A DNA stretch of 64,000 nt from Echinococcus granulosus (Eukaryota; Platyhelminthes; Cestoda; Cyclophyllidea; Taeniidae): assembly GCF_000524195.1 (NCBI RefSeq), contig NW_020170426.1, positions 403,539 through 467,538 of the forward strand, read 5' to 3'. The notes below the pieces were generated by a model. That model saw only the letters and a list, made by a program, of their open reading frames with translations. It made no database searches and had not been told where the DNA came from. The first letter of the stretch is position 1, and every line of letters starts with the position of its first letter. Positions 54,201 to 64,000 of this stretch are shown here, in pieces. Both the position numbers and the translations under genes were made by a program.

Positions 54201-57200
54201 TTCATTTTCTGAGTATTTTTGCTACCAAGACATTTAAGAGGAATTCTTACTTTTACGGAACGTTTCGAATGAATGGATCAGGTAATTTCACATCCACTAG
54301 CCATATTTGCCTCCTTCGTAAAAATTATAACTGATAAAAGAAGAGCCTTCATTTAGTCAAAATTATAAAACAATGAACTTACTTGTGCTCCCCATCTGAT
54401 ATCTCAAATGCGCCGCGAAAATGCAATCTGAAGATCGTATTACCTCGGTACGCGGTCATACACTAACGCGATGTATGCTAAGCACCTAGGGCTGATCAGT
54501 ATGAGATCAAAGACCGATCTCCGGTAAGTAAACTTCGGTCTTAGTGTAAGGGTGTGCAATAAAGACCCCACGTAACAGAGTTTTTAGAAAAAAGCGCTCG
54601 TTCATTATATCTGCAATCATATTGTGGGATTTGAGCATAGCATTTCCTCCACTTCGATAAGCCATGTTGTGTCGGCAAATATGAGTATATTTAAAAGAAT
54701 GAATGAACGAATAAAACTTTTAACGTCAGGGAAAACTGGTCAGAAAATAGCTCTAAAAAGGTGAATTGCTGCTGTTAAGACAAAGATGGAAACGAGGATC
54801 TCAAAAGCACGAAAATTGGAGAGAAGAAAATTCCAATGGTAAAGAAAGTTCTAGATTGACAAAGTGACATTGGCATCCCTTACACATCTCGAAATACAGT
54901 TGGTAAAATAGAGCCGTTTCTTTCATGTTAGAACACTAGCAGATTTAGCATAAAGAAATCATAAAAATTCATTCGTATAGCACTGATTATCCAGCTGTCA
55001 TGGTGCCAACATTTTAATTATCTCCAAAAGATAAAAGATGAATATGGCTCCTCATTCTAGAAGAATTCAAGATTAGAAACTGGTCACGAAAAGAGACCAA
55101 CGCTTAAACAATCGTCTACGCAGGAAATTTTAGTAGTTGTAACGTCTCCAAATAACTTAACGAATTACAACAGATCAGCAGTTGGTTTAAATGTTTCCAT
55201 CCAGTTTTTAAGAAATTAAATATTAAAGAAACCTATTTCGTACAAGGTTCAGATTACGCAATTATCCAGAGAACCAGTCCACACAGAACTTAAAAATTAT
55301 CAGTCCAATAAGCCTTCAAGCCCTCAAGCAGATGACTTGACAGAAATGCAAACTTGTCGAATAAATACTTACCCCCACCGCATCGGGTCCGAAGTCGCCC
55401 TCAAAGAGGGATCCAGTGAAGAGGCAAAATATTTTCCGCGCACATCCGCCAGCAGCCAAACGCCAAAACTGCAAAGTTCCATTCTCGTGACCTGTAATGA
55501 GAAGGTCATCGGAAGGGACCACTGGTTCAGAAACTTCATTCCTCCTTCCTAATTCGCCTCCTTGAATCGGCCAGGTGCGAGTCGACAGCCCGGTGGCACG
55601 AGGTACGGGCCCCACTGCATCGGCCCCTCCACCGATAGCTTCCAGACCTTCCAAGAAAGCGGGATTCACCTGGGTGAAGAGACCATAGGTAGTAAGTGAG
55701 GAGGCGTGGAGGCAATTGAGATAGGGCAATTCAAGGAGCGGCCATCCAGGAGTGAGCAGGTCAATAGCAATGAGTTCCTCCTCGCACAATATCAGCAGAC
55801 CGGTAACAGGACCTCCTGCAGGGCCCAGTGGACAGACATCAACCACGAGAGAGGGCAGGTCTAGACAGACATGTTCCGGTGCGTCCGAATCGAAGACATG
55901 CACTGGAGCGCCGGGAACAAGGCCGCTAGGTAGGAGAATGTCGGCATTCGCACCACCGTCATAGAATTCCTGACCCGCTGTACTGCGCTCACAGTCAGCA
56001 TCGCCTTCGCTGTCGGCTCGCAGAGCAGCAGCTAGATTTGCTGCAGCAGCCTGGTCCAAATTGGAGCCACGTAAAATGCTAACAGTGTTGCGATCGCCAT
56101 AGATAGAGCGTGGCATTCCACCCGTGAAAATGGTAATTCCACCCCTGGTAGGGAGGAGAAAGTATTAAAGTTCCCTCAGAATGACTAGAATTAAAAGAAC
56201 AATAAACACTTCCAAATTCGAGATTTCCCCAACAGTTTTTTAATAGATAGATGAGGGCTGCGTTAAAAAGGAATGTCCAAGGTGGCCTATTGGCCAGTAC
56301 ATTATAAACTCAAGCCCAAAGCTCTCCAAGAGTTGTAATGTGTATACGACCCCAGAAAATGTCATGAATTTATTGGTTAAATACTATTGTTTCTATTTTT
56401 TTTACCTCAAAATAGTGAATATAAGTCGTGAAAGACTGTGGAACAAATACGTACGAAATGACATTTTTCAAAACCGAAAGGTGAAGAATTAAGGAGACGT
56501 TTTGAGGGCAGTTCCCAGGAAATTATTTCGAACATCATAAAACCCTAAAGGCAACGTGTTCATCGTTAGGAGACCCTAGTTCTCGTCCAGAAAGAAAATA
56601 ATATCGGTTACTCATGCCCGGATTACAGGGGGATAGAAGATACCAATTTTGAGAGGGGGCTGCACCAGTACTGTTGAACAAACTATTACACCAGGTTAAA
56701 TTAAAAATCGTCTGTTAGCAACTGGACACAAAGCAGCTGAACCAGGTTTGAATCTTTCCAGCGTTGAAAAGCATCTGTTAGGATAAATGTGGAATATTTA
56801 GGTGGGACAGAACACATGAGACGCCGTGTCAAGTGTGAAAATACTGTGGCCTTTCAGCGCACACAATTGCAAAAGTTCTCGTTTGTGTAATTATGATACG
56901 TCACTAAAGCCAATTAATTATGCATTCATGCGATGTGTGGCAGGTAAGCACTACTAAATAGACTGTAGTGTTATCACCAGGAACGACTTTCTAATTTTTT
57001 TTACTCACAATGGGCTTGTGTTTAGATGGAACAAGGCGGCACAGGAATAAAATTCAATTTGCTTTTGATAGAATGAGACACTTGTACACTAAAAAGCTAC
57101 CGTATTTTACTAATACTGAGCTGCATTTCTCATGAAAGTAGCACAACAGACAATTTACAATCAGCTAACTTTGTCAAGACCACCTATTAATATCATCTCC

Positions 57201-60200
57201 TTACCACTTCGATTCACACAAATGTTTTTTAATTTCATTTAGAAAGTAAAAGCTTTGGTTAATATCTCATTGGTGCAAAGTATCTGTAGTTTCATGCCAA
57301 ATTATTCTGCGCATTACATTTTTGCTACACTAAGACGCAAGGGAACCATTGGAGCCTTCAAATTGGACATAAAGAAATCCTAATTAAGTAGTTTATATGA
57401 AAACTAGAACCAAACCAAATTTTTCTCCATGCATTACTCCATCCATCTAATAATTTGAATACTCCTACTCCATATCGGGGAAAATATAATTTTTTATGAA
57501 AAAGTTGAACTTCACCGATTTTTAGAACACTTTTGAGTACATACATTAACAAAACATTTCTCAATAACCGAAAAAGTATTTCGCGTTAAAGCGATACTTG
57601 TAGAGGTTGAAAAAGTGTAACTTTTAAAATAGGCCTTGACTAAATAAAATAATATGAGTAAAGAAGACATAAGTTGGAGTAATCCCTTTGCATTCCATAA
57701 AATTGCGTGAGACTTAAGTGCACAATTAGCTACATGGCTCTTCAAACATTGCAATCTCGGAAACCAGCCTCCCAACATGGGTATTCGGCCATACCCTCAG
57801 CATTCCAGCCCGCCCCCCCCCCCCTCCCGGTACGTCAATAGGCAATCTCTCCAACTGGTCTGGCTTATTACGACTTCAGAAAAGACGCAATGCACCACAA
57901 CATCACCGATGAAAACGAAAACATTTGCGGTGACTCAGCGTGCTGAGCCACGCTTGAGCGCAGTGAAGCTTGCGAGCAGTCGCCTGATAACGAACTCCGT
58001 TGCGTAGACCTGTGCTAAAACGGTCTCATTTGGCCTACAACCAGATTTGCGACTTTTTTCGAAAAAAAAGTATTCAGAACAAAAAAAATTTACTTACTCG
58101 TGAGATGGTAGCCAAAAGACCTTACTGATCAGTTTGCAAGGAAACGGACCTAAAAGAGAAAGAAGAAACAAGTCACATTTTGCACATACAATTTGAACTG
58201 AAAGCTTAACAAGAATTCGACAGATCCGGATTCAAAAAGTTGACCCAACAAAGTGAATACAACAGAGGTTAGTAAATTTGGTGTGAGAAATTCAGGGAAA
58301 TTGTGAAGCTAACAATGCTGCATTGCCTCTGATTGAATTAACACCCAAGTCTATTCTTGTGAGGTTTCAAAGTTGCAACATCACAGTGTACTCTATTCCA
58401 CCACAAACGATGTAATTACATGATCAAAATCAAGGAAAGAATGTAAAACCTTTAACTAGCACTGATCGTTCGATTAACGGTTTTGAAATTTGGCTATGCT
58501 TCAAAAATCACGAAGGGCTAGCTATCCTATCTAATGGCCAGAGACGGATGAAATTGAGCCCTGTCAATCAAACAATTGGAGTATTTGTCCATTTAATCAG
58601 GTGCTTTTTAAAAAACAATTTCGTGTCGAATAAGCGCTAAAGGTTCCCTGTAAAAGTGAAATTTAATTGACGTGGAAATTAGGTATTTCCAACATAATAA
58701 ATGAATAAGGATCACTACAGTAAGACATTTTTGAAAGCTGTTACCTAACCATCTTTGGACCTTAATTTGCACGTGAAAATCGGGATGAACTAAATAAGGA
58801 CCCCAGTTTATACCGAAACTATTAGAGCATCCAAGTTAGGCGACAAATAGCCTCACCGTAAGGCATGCTCGGTGATTCCATCATCTGGAGTGTTTGAGTG
58901 CCTAATTCAGTGGCCAATCCGGGCCCAGTAGCGAATAGAGGTATTTGCCACACTCCCAGGGAACCGTTTCCGTAAGCGGTGAGTACCCGGGTGCCCAAGT
59001 GAGGCGGGGTAGCTGTTGGGTTGGCTACTGCCCCCCTAACTGGCAACCCACTACCCCCACACCACGTAGCTGCTTCAAGTTCGTACTGGCAAGGTAGGAG
59101 GGCCAGAACCCGTTCGCCCTGAAGGTCGTAGAGCAGACAAATGCCACTGCTGTAGCCAATCAGCAACTGACTCGGATAGCTGGGTCGCTCTAACAAGACC
59201 ACTACGGCGTCCAATCGCAAGCGAGTGCGCTTTTCCGGAGAAATACTAAAGAATGATCAGATTACCTATTACCTATCAGATTACCTATTTACTGTTAAAC
59301 TTTAGACGCGAAGTTACCCAAACGAGCAAAAAATTTGATTAACTTTAAGACTATATTCAAATAAGACCGCATTTAAGTCCAAGTTTACAAATCCAACTAA
59401 TTCCTAAAGGTAAGCCAAAAAGCATCCGAAAATAAGTCCCAACTACGTATGGTTGGTAAAATAAATGTATTTAAGATAGAACGAGATCGCGTGTTTTGAG
59501 GACAAATGTTAGTGCTTTAAGAAGGGAGACACGAGAACAGCCGGTCTAAAAAACCTTCACTACAAATTTGTCCGACACTAATGAATTAATATTTAGCTTG
59601 TATATATTTTGAAAATCCAATTCAAAAATAAAAAAGCAAAATCCCTAACTAAAAAGAGACATAGGAAGGAAGGTTATATTACAATTAGAGCTAGAATGCT
59701 GTAAAAATATAATGTCATCTTGAGTTCAAACAATGAAATCAAGAATATACAAATATCAGATGAACAAGTTCACAAAAGAATTGTTAAAAATTAGTAAAAA
59801 GAAACGTCTAGAAGATTAATTATCATGGTTCTGTGTACAAATTACTCGATACTTACACCTGAATTCCCCAACTCCCTAATCATGTGAGTAGAACCTAAGA
59901 ATCGGATAGCTTTTCTATCACCACAATGCAAAGGGTGGGAATTGGCAAATGATGTCACAGTCTACCATTCTAAAGCATAGGACCTATTTTTGGAATTCAA
60001 TCGTAGAAAACAAAATTAAGTAAATTAGTCGGATATCAATAGGATTGTGACTCACATAAAGATAACGCTAAATTTTGTGCTTTAGGGCATGCTGATATAG
60101 GTCTCAGTACATACATGAAATTCTAATCGAGACTGTCCCTAGATGAGATGCACGTTTGTTTGGTCTACCAGTACAGCTTGTGAATTAGGAGCGGCCTTAA

Positions 60201-61698
60201 CAGCCTGCTGTGAGTAATGAACCAAATAATTTTGCGAGGATTAATACAGAGAGTAGGCAGAAAATCTGCCATTCCAAGGAAGCTTTATAAAAATAAATAT
60301 ACGAAGATCCACCGAGACCAGTACTTAGAAGTGAATAGCACTTCTAATCAAGGCACTGTTTAGTCGAAGCATTTCACAACGCTGCCCTAAAAGGGCCAGG
60401 TGGTGAGCAAATACCCATGCGTGTGAGAAAATGTACTTCGTACTCACTAAGTTGCCAAAGGCAGAGAATAACTGACTCACTTCATGTTTTGTAAGAAAGG
60501 GTGTCAATTAGAGGACGTATCATGCAAATACCCAGCTACACAGGTTATATGAGTCCGTGCATATACTGGCTAGGATGCTTTTAGTCCCAAATAAGCATCG
60601 AACCCAATTATTTTAAAAAACCCACTACGGCGCAAGCTCAAATATTTACTGACATGCCTACGTAGCAAGGTGCAAGAGTCTGCATACGCGTTCAAAACGT
60701 AACAGGTGACTCAAAGGGTTAAGATGTTAAGAAAGTGTTCAGTTTTACAGTTTCTGCATAACTATTATCGAAGTAATCGAAGTTTAGAAAATAATCTCCA
60801 CTCGTCTGAAATAATTTGACACAGGTGAATACAGATAAATGAGCAAATCCTTTGCAAATGGCTCAAGCTTACTGCAGCAATAAATAATTTGAGTGTGAAA
60901 ACGAACCTTTGTAATGCGCGATGAGGCGTTATAATCTTATCCTTTGAGGGCATAATCCACATAGTATTCTCGTCTTGATCAACACCTTGTTTAACATGAG
61001 TATTACGACGAATAGGCGCAACGTTTCCTTGATCCGTACCGACCAAAATTGATGAGTTTGATGAACTAACAATGAGAGCAGTGATGTGACTGGTGATATC
61101 ACCAATTGGGTCGACTTCCAGATGTTTTGACTCAAGAGCATCGGACACGCCAGAAAGCTGGCCAATATTTTGTAAGCCTGGTTGATTGCCATTTGGACTT
61201 ACGATTTCCCAAACGTATATGATGTCATCGACACTGAGTGTCAAAAGTTTACCCTAAAGAAACGTATAAATTGCCCGCGATAACAAGACTAACCATCCCA
61301 GTAAAAAACAAGACCTTTATTATTTCCAAAGCTCCCTTATGTGATCCATAATAGACGACACCAGGTTTCCCAAAGCTATTTTGCTGTCAAGGAATAATTT
61401 TCAACGGAGAAAACACAGGTCGGGGGTATTAAGAACTCGCACTAAGACTACAAAAGATACACATACAAAATACCATCCCTCGTAGCCAATGCGAAAATAT
61501 CAAGACTCTGATCGTAGGCAAGAGACGAGGGTTTAGCTGGAAAACCAACGTTTGAGCACTAAATGTTAAAAAACTGACAGAACAAACCACATTAATCTTG
61601 TAGTGACTCCCTACGACTTCGACAGTATCCTGTTTTTTACGCACTGATGTAAGCTGTGAGGGGAGTCTCCGGAATGACTGGAAAATCCGCTGTGCCAT
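48291..61698 (-). CDS. LLGL: Lethal(2) giant larvae homologue (LLGL), WD40 polarity protein
   Basis: Exons: 61615-61698, 61463-61558, 61294-61383, 60907-61253, 58857-59245, 58098-58149, 55373-56144, 53841-53993, 53664-53771, 52232-52792, 51002-51455, 49548-49748, then 48635-48867 and 48291-48493. Phases fit through 49548. Family landmarks: NVGFPAKPSSLAYD, TLSVDDIIYVWEI, LLIGYSSGICLLYDLQGERV, PYGPFPCKLISKVFW, TGGMPRSIYGDRN, LLTPGWPLLELPYL, LLITGHENGTLQFWR, EPWPPFRRVGLFDP, GMGTAHGF, the aPKC-site loop and ISEEQVRLFSLP. This is LLGL rather than tomosyn: it has the TPGWP and WPPFRKVG signatures and the phosphorylation loop. LLGL antagonises aPKC at the basolateral cortex and binds myosin II. The sequence between 49547 and 48868 must hold one or two short exons I could not settle, and the last exon ends in phase 2 or reads to a stop at 48224. 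Exon 2-3 boundaries are less certain. Confidence 0.92.
48868..49547 (-). other. Unresolved part of LLGL (probable short exons)
   Basis: Exon 49548-49748 ends in phase 1 and exon 48635-48867 begins in phase 1, so they could join directly, but about 40 residues expected from the family (the CLTNLGDVHVFSVPGL strand region) would then be missing. Candidate coding pieces on the minus strand include one ending LFMYPQKVLAEY before a GTATCC donor near 49050. None is convincing. Confidence 0.4.
57813..57824 (+). repeat. Poly-C tract in LLGL intron
   Basis: Twelve consecutive C (preceded by CCCG, followed by TCCCGG) at the edge of a 250-bp stretch richer in GC than its surroundings (about 57780-58030). 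The length of such runs is often unreliable in assemblies. Confidence 0.8.
59257..59290. repeat. Short tandem repeat near LLGL exon
   Basis: Overlapping copies of ATTACCTATT and of CAGATTACCTATT lie just upstream (transcript sense) of the exon at 58857-59245, about 12 bp from its acceptor. Probably slippage. Confidence 0.5.
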
Positions 61699-61830
61699 TA
61701 CAACTCAACTACCCAAAAAAGGTCGTCTGCAGGCCAGCCAAAAGAGGCGGGCTTTAAACGACTTTTATAAACAAACAGAATTCATTTTAATCCCAAAAAT
61801 GTGGCACAAAATAACTGAGCTTTTTCCTGA

Positions 61831-62037
61831 TTAATGGCGCATTATAATAACAAAACCCTTGTCAGTTTTGTAATCAAGTTCAGGATCCATTACGCGAACT
61901 ATGGCCCTGGCGTCCTTTCGAATGAAACTAAGACGTGCCATGCGTAATTTTCCTTGTCCATTTACCATTTGAGATATGTGATGTAGTTCCACACACTTTT
62001 TTACGTTAGGAATACCACACGCCTCACACCACAACTT
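61831..62037 (-). CDS. Unrecognised terminal-exon-like ORF
   Basis: On the minus strand a TTACTGTAG acceptor is followed by 69 codons ending in TAA, starting KLWCEACGIPNVKKC and ending DYKTDKGFVIIMRH. An ATTAAA follows the stop by about 25-45 nt, consistent with a last exon. The composition is protein-like (charged helices, three Cys and two His near the start that could bind metal), and the frame is not a shadow of a known gene. It lies between the akirin stop and the LLGL start, both on the same strand. It could be the last exon of a small gene nested here, an alternative akirin 3' exon, or chance. I cannot name a family. Confidence 0.4.
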   Translation of the reverse strand, partial: KLWCEACGIPNVKKCVELHHISQMVNGQGKLRMARLSFIRKDARAIVRVMDPELDYKTDKGFVIIMRH

Positions 62038-62049
62038 CTACAGTAATCA

Positions 62050-62400
62050 AACGACGCCCAAACTCAGGCACATGTACAACACCCCGGTTAACAGTGTGAA
62101 CACCCGCTACCCGGCAAGAAAGCGGCACCGAGCCATCCACCCCCTCCCGCCCTACGGCCGTCTCCCGGCTTGATAAACGTGGGCCCCACCCCACCACCCA
62201 CGGAGACCCACCCCCACACAGGCCACGCCGCCAGCCGTGCGCGGCACCCACCAGCCACCCCCCGCGAATCCACGACCACGGCCGAGCCCCCAGGGATCCC
62301 CTGGGAGCGCCCCACACCACGCTTAGGACCGCCCCACTACTCCTTCCCACCAGCTACTACACCATCCCCAGCCAACTTGAATTTTCAAGAAGGACAAAGG
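62050..62400. other. C-rich, GC-rich intergenic block
   Basis: By hand count, 62101-62340 is about 73% G+C with 122 C against 53 G on the plus strand, in a region otherwise near 40% G+C. Both strands therefore show long ORFs, which are a composition artefact. It lies upstream of LLGL and downstream of akirin, so it may be a promoter-associated GC island or a low-complexity insertion. Confidence 0.7.
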
Positions 62401-62673
62401 TGCCCGCCCATCTTATAAGCTAGCTAGCTCTCATCAAACTCACACGCAGTCAGTTTAAAGTTACTGCTACATTCAACTACACCGCACAACTCGAAGTAAA
62501 CTGCATCATGGAGGAAAAACATTGAGGTAAACGCAGGCGCCCAAGTGAGAAAAGATGGACATAGATGGAAGCCAAACACCTTCGATGATAACGAACGATC
62601 TAGGAAACATCTAAAAAAGAGGCGTTTGACTTTTAGAGCTTGTTTTTAAGCCCATGCACGTGATCATATTCAT

Positions 62674-63123
62674 CTACGACTTACAACTCATTGGTGCGTC
62701 CTTGAACCTGTAACTCAACTGGTCCTGATTGAACTTCAACAAGGCCGCATACTGTTCTGAAAGAGGAAGAGATAAGAAGAGACTCAACCACAAGAAACCG
62801 GAAGTAGCCGAGCCCCTACCGGCGAGTTTACAGCAGAGAATGTTGTCATACTCCTCACGAAGTTGTTCTTCACGCTCACGGATAAGGCGGTCACAGAGAG
62901 CAGTGACCTGACACATTGTGAAAAGCGGTACAGTATCCTGACTTGTGCCAGCACTTTTCGGCTCAACGGAAGAGGGCGATTGTGGGGGCATCGGCCGCAG
63001 GGAGGAAGACGGCTCTGTGCGTGGTGGGGTGCAGGAGCCATCCGAGGTCTCATCGGAGTCTGAGGAAGCTGGTGTATCCGGCTTGGGCGAACGAATCGCC
63101 ATCTGACGCATGCTGCTTATCAC
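62674..63123 (-). CDS. AKIRIN: Akirin, nuclear transcription cofactor (3' part)
   Basis: Two exons on the minus strand: 62820-63123 and 62674-62756 (stop TAG), separated by a 63-bp intron that is stop-free and in frame. Spliced, the end reads LCDRLIREREEQLREEYDN.. then CKLAEQYAALLKFNQDQLSYRF. This matches the akirin C-terminus (ICERLLKEREEKVREEYEE.. KLAEQYDAFVKFTHDQI). Upstream is a Ser/Pro-rich linker, also usual in akirins. Akirins bridge transcription factors and chromatin remodellers, and help import proteasomes into the nucleus. The N-terminal exon with the nuclear localisation signal was not found and probably lies beyond 64000. The exon may begin at 63123 (after CAG) or a little upstream. 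The C-terminus ends SCKS, compared with SYVS in vertebrates. Confidence 0.9.
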   Translation of the reverse strand: MISSMRQMAIRSPKPDTPASSDSDETSDGSCTPPRTEPSSSLRPMPPQSPSSVEPKSAGTSQDTVPLFTMCQVTALCDRLIREREEQLREEYDNILCCKLAGRGSATSGFLWLSLFLSLPLSEQYAALLKFNQDQLSYRFKDAPMSCKS

Positions 63124-64000
63124 CTGCGAGCATGAGTGCAGTGTGCACTCTATATGTAAAGAATAGAATGTTTTAGGACTAGGCCTACGATACTACCGCT
63201 TGCAAGTTCAGAGCTCGCAGATGGAATAGCAACCGATGAGCGACAAGCGCTCCCACGTATTTTACATGTTACCTACCAAGAGGTTACAAACACCAACGAT
63301 ACTGAGAGTTGAAAAACCAAACCATAGAAGATGGATGTCTCTTAGGCGTACCAATGCTTGCAATGCTTCATATTAATAAGTAGGTGATTTATAAATAAGC
63401 TCTAGAAACAGTACGAAATTGACAGTACTAAAATTACCAAATAAATAAAACCGTGGAATGTACTAAATTCAACAAGAATAATCACCATAGAATCAGGCGT
63501 TTATAACCAAATCCATTTACATCCCGAATGGCATCAAATATTTGAAGCTTAAACAGCCCTAACTTTGCAGTTAATTCATGACTGATAACTGCAAATGGGG
63601 GAAATAGGTAAGGCCAAAGTTGAAGGCCTCATAAATAGAAATGATTCTGATAAATTTCATAAGGATTCCATTTTAACTACTTCCAAAAGTGTAGGTAGGG
63701 CACCAAGTAACGGACTCATGGCAAATAGTAAGGGAGCACCTTTAAGTAAGTTCACAATCAGTTAGGATCTGTAAGGCTGTCGATGTGGTGAATTGAACCA
63801 ACTTGCCATGAACAGACTAGCTGTTTCGTGAGCAATAATAGTTGTAATGCATAATAACTACAGAAATGCAAATCAAAACTTAGAACTGTAACAAGAGTGT
63901 CGTCACACAAGCCACGTCGCACGGGGAAACGAATCCGAGTACAGTAAGCATTGGATCGAAGGCAGGGTTACTTCAGCACAACAAAGTTGACGCTTAATGA
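63124..64000 (-). other. Probable akirin intron, no exon recognised
   Basis: AT-rich, no ORF or splice-bounded segment resembling the akirin N-terminus (basic KRRRC-type signal). I see no other gene. Confidence 0.45.

Noticed and set aside
48224..61698. Tomosyn (STXBP5) as an alternative identity for the minus-strand WD40 gene
   Set aside because: The TPGWP, WPPFRRVGLFDP and serine-loop signatures belong to LLGL; no R-SNARE coiled-coil end was seen.
62024..62418. Long overlapping ORFs on both strands in the GC-rich block
   Set aside because: Low stop-codon frequency is expected at about 73% G+C; the translations are Gly/Arg/Pro low complexity.

Overview
This is eukaryotic nuclear DNA holding seven recognisable animal genes, five of them long and multi-exon. 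The intron pattern suggests a parasitic flatworm, most likely a tapeworm, though I cannot prove that without database comparison. Several genes start with a run of introns of only 30-40 bp and then switch to introns of one to several kb. The proteins are clear but divergent orthologues of metazoan genes, and non-coding DNA is AT-rich with scattered diverged repeats. A block of exactly 100 N (37645-37744) marks an assembly gap.

Layout, left to right. (1) 612-8646, plus strand: the 3' part of a cyclic-nucleotide-gated channel beta-type subunit. (2) 8850-10008, minus: NUBP1, the cytosolic Fe-S scaffold ATPase, complete and tail-to-tail with the channel. (3) 11227-13442, plus: an endophilin-B-like BAR protein that ends without an SH3 domain. 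(4) 16409-26908, minus: a complete 20-exon Nipped-B/NIPBL cohesin loader of 2574 residues. (5) 29675-44875, plus: a complete 19-exon focal adhesion kinase of 784 residues with FERM, kinase and FAT domains but very short linkers. (6) 48291-61698, minus: lethal(2) giant larvae (LLGL), nearly complete, with a short unresolved stretch and an uncertain 3' end. (7) 62674-63123, minus: the 3' exons of akirin; its first exon(s) lie outside the window or were not found. Between akirin and LLGL sit an unrecognised terminal-exon-like ORF and a strongly C-rich stretch of about 300 bp.

I built the gene models by hand from homology, GT-AG sites and reading phase. For NUBP1, the BAR gene, Nipped-B and FAK the exon lengths sum to whole codons with consistent phase at every junction, which is strong internal support. 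The genes do not form a pathway. FAK and LLGL both act at the cell cortex in adhesion and polarity, Nipped-B and akirin act in the nucleus, and their neighbourhood looks incidental. I found no CRISPR array, rRNA, recognisable tRNA or intact autonomous transposon. The best leads are protein architecture (a FAK without the canonical autophosphorylation linker, an LLGL with Glu at the first aPKC site, an SH3-less endophilin B), intron size biology, and three small dispersed repeat families, one with two copies that are nearly identical.
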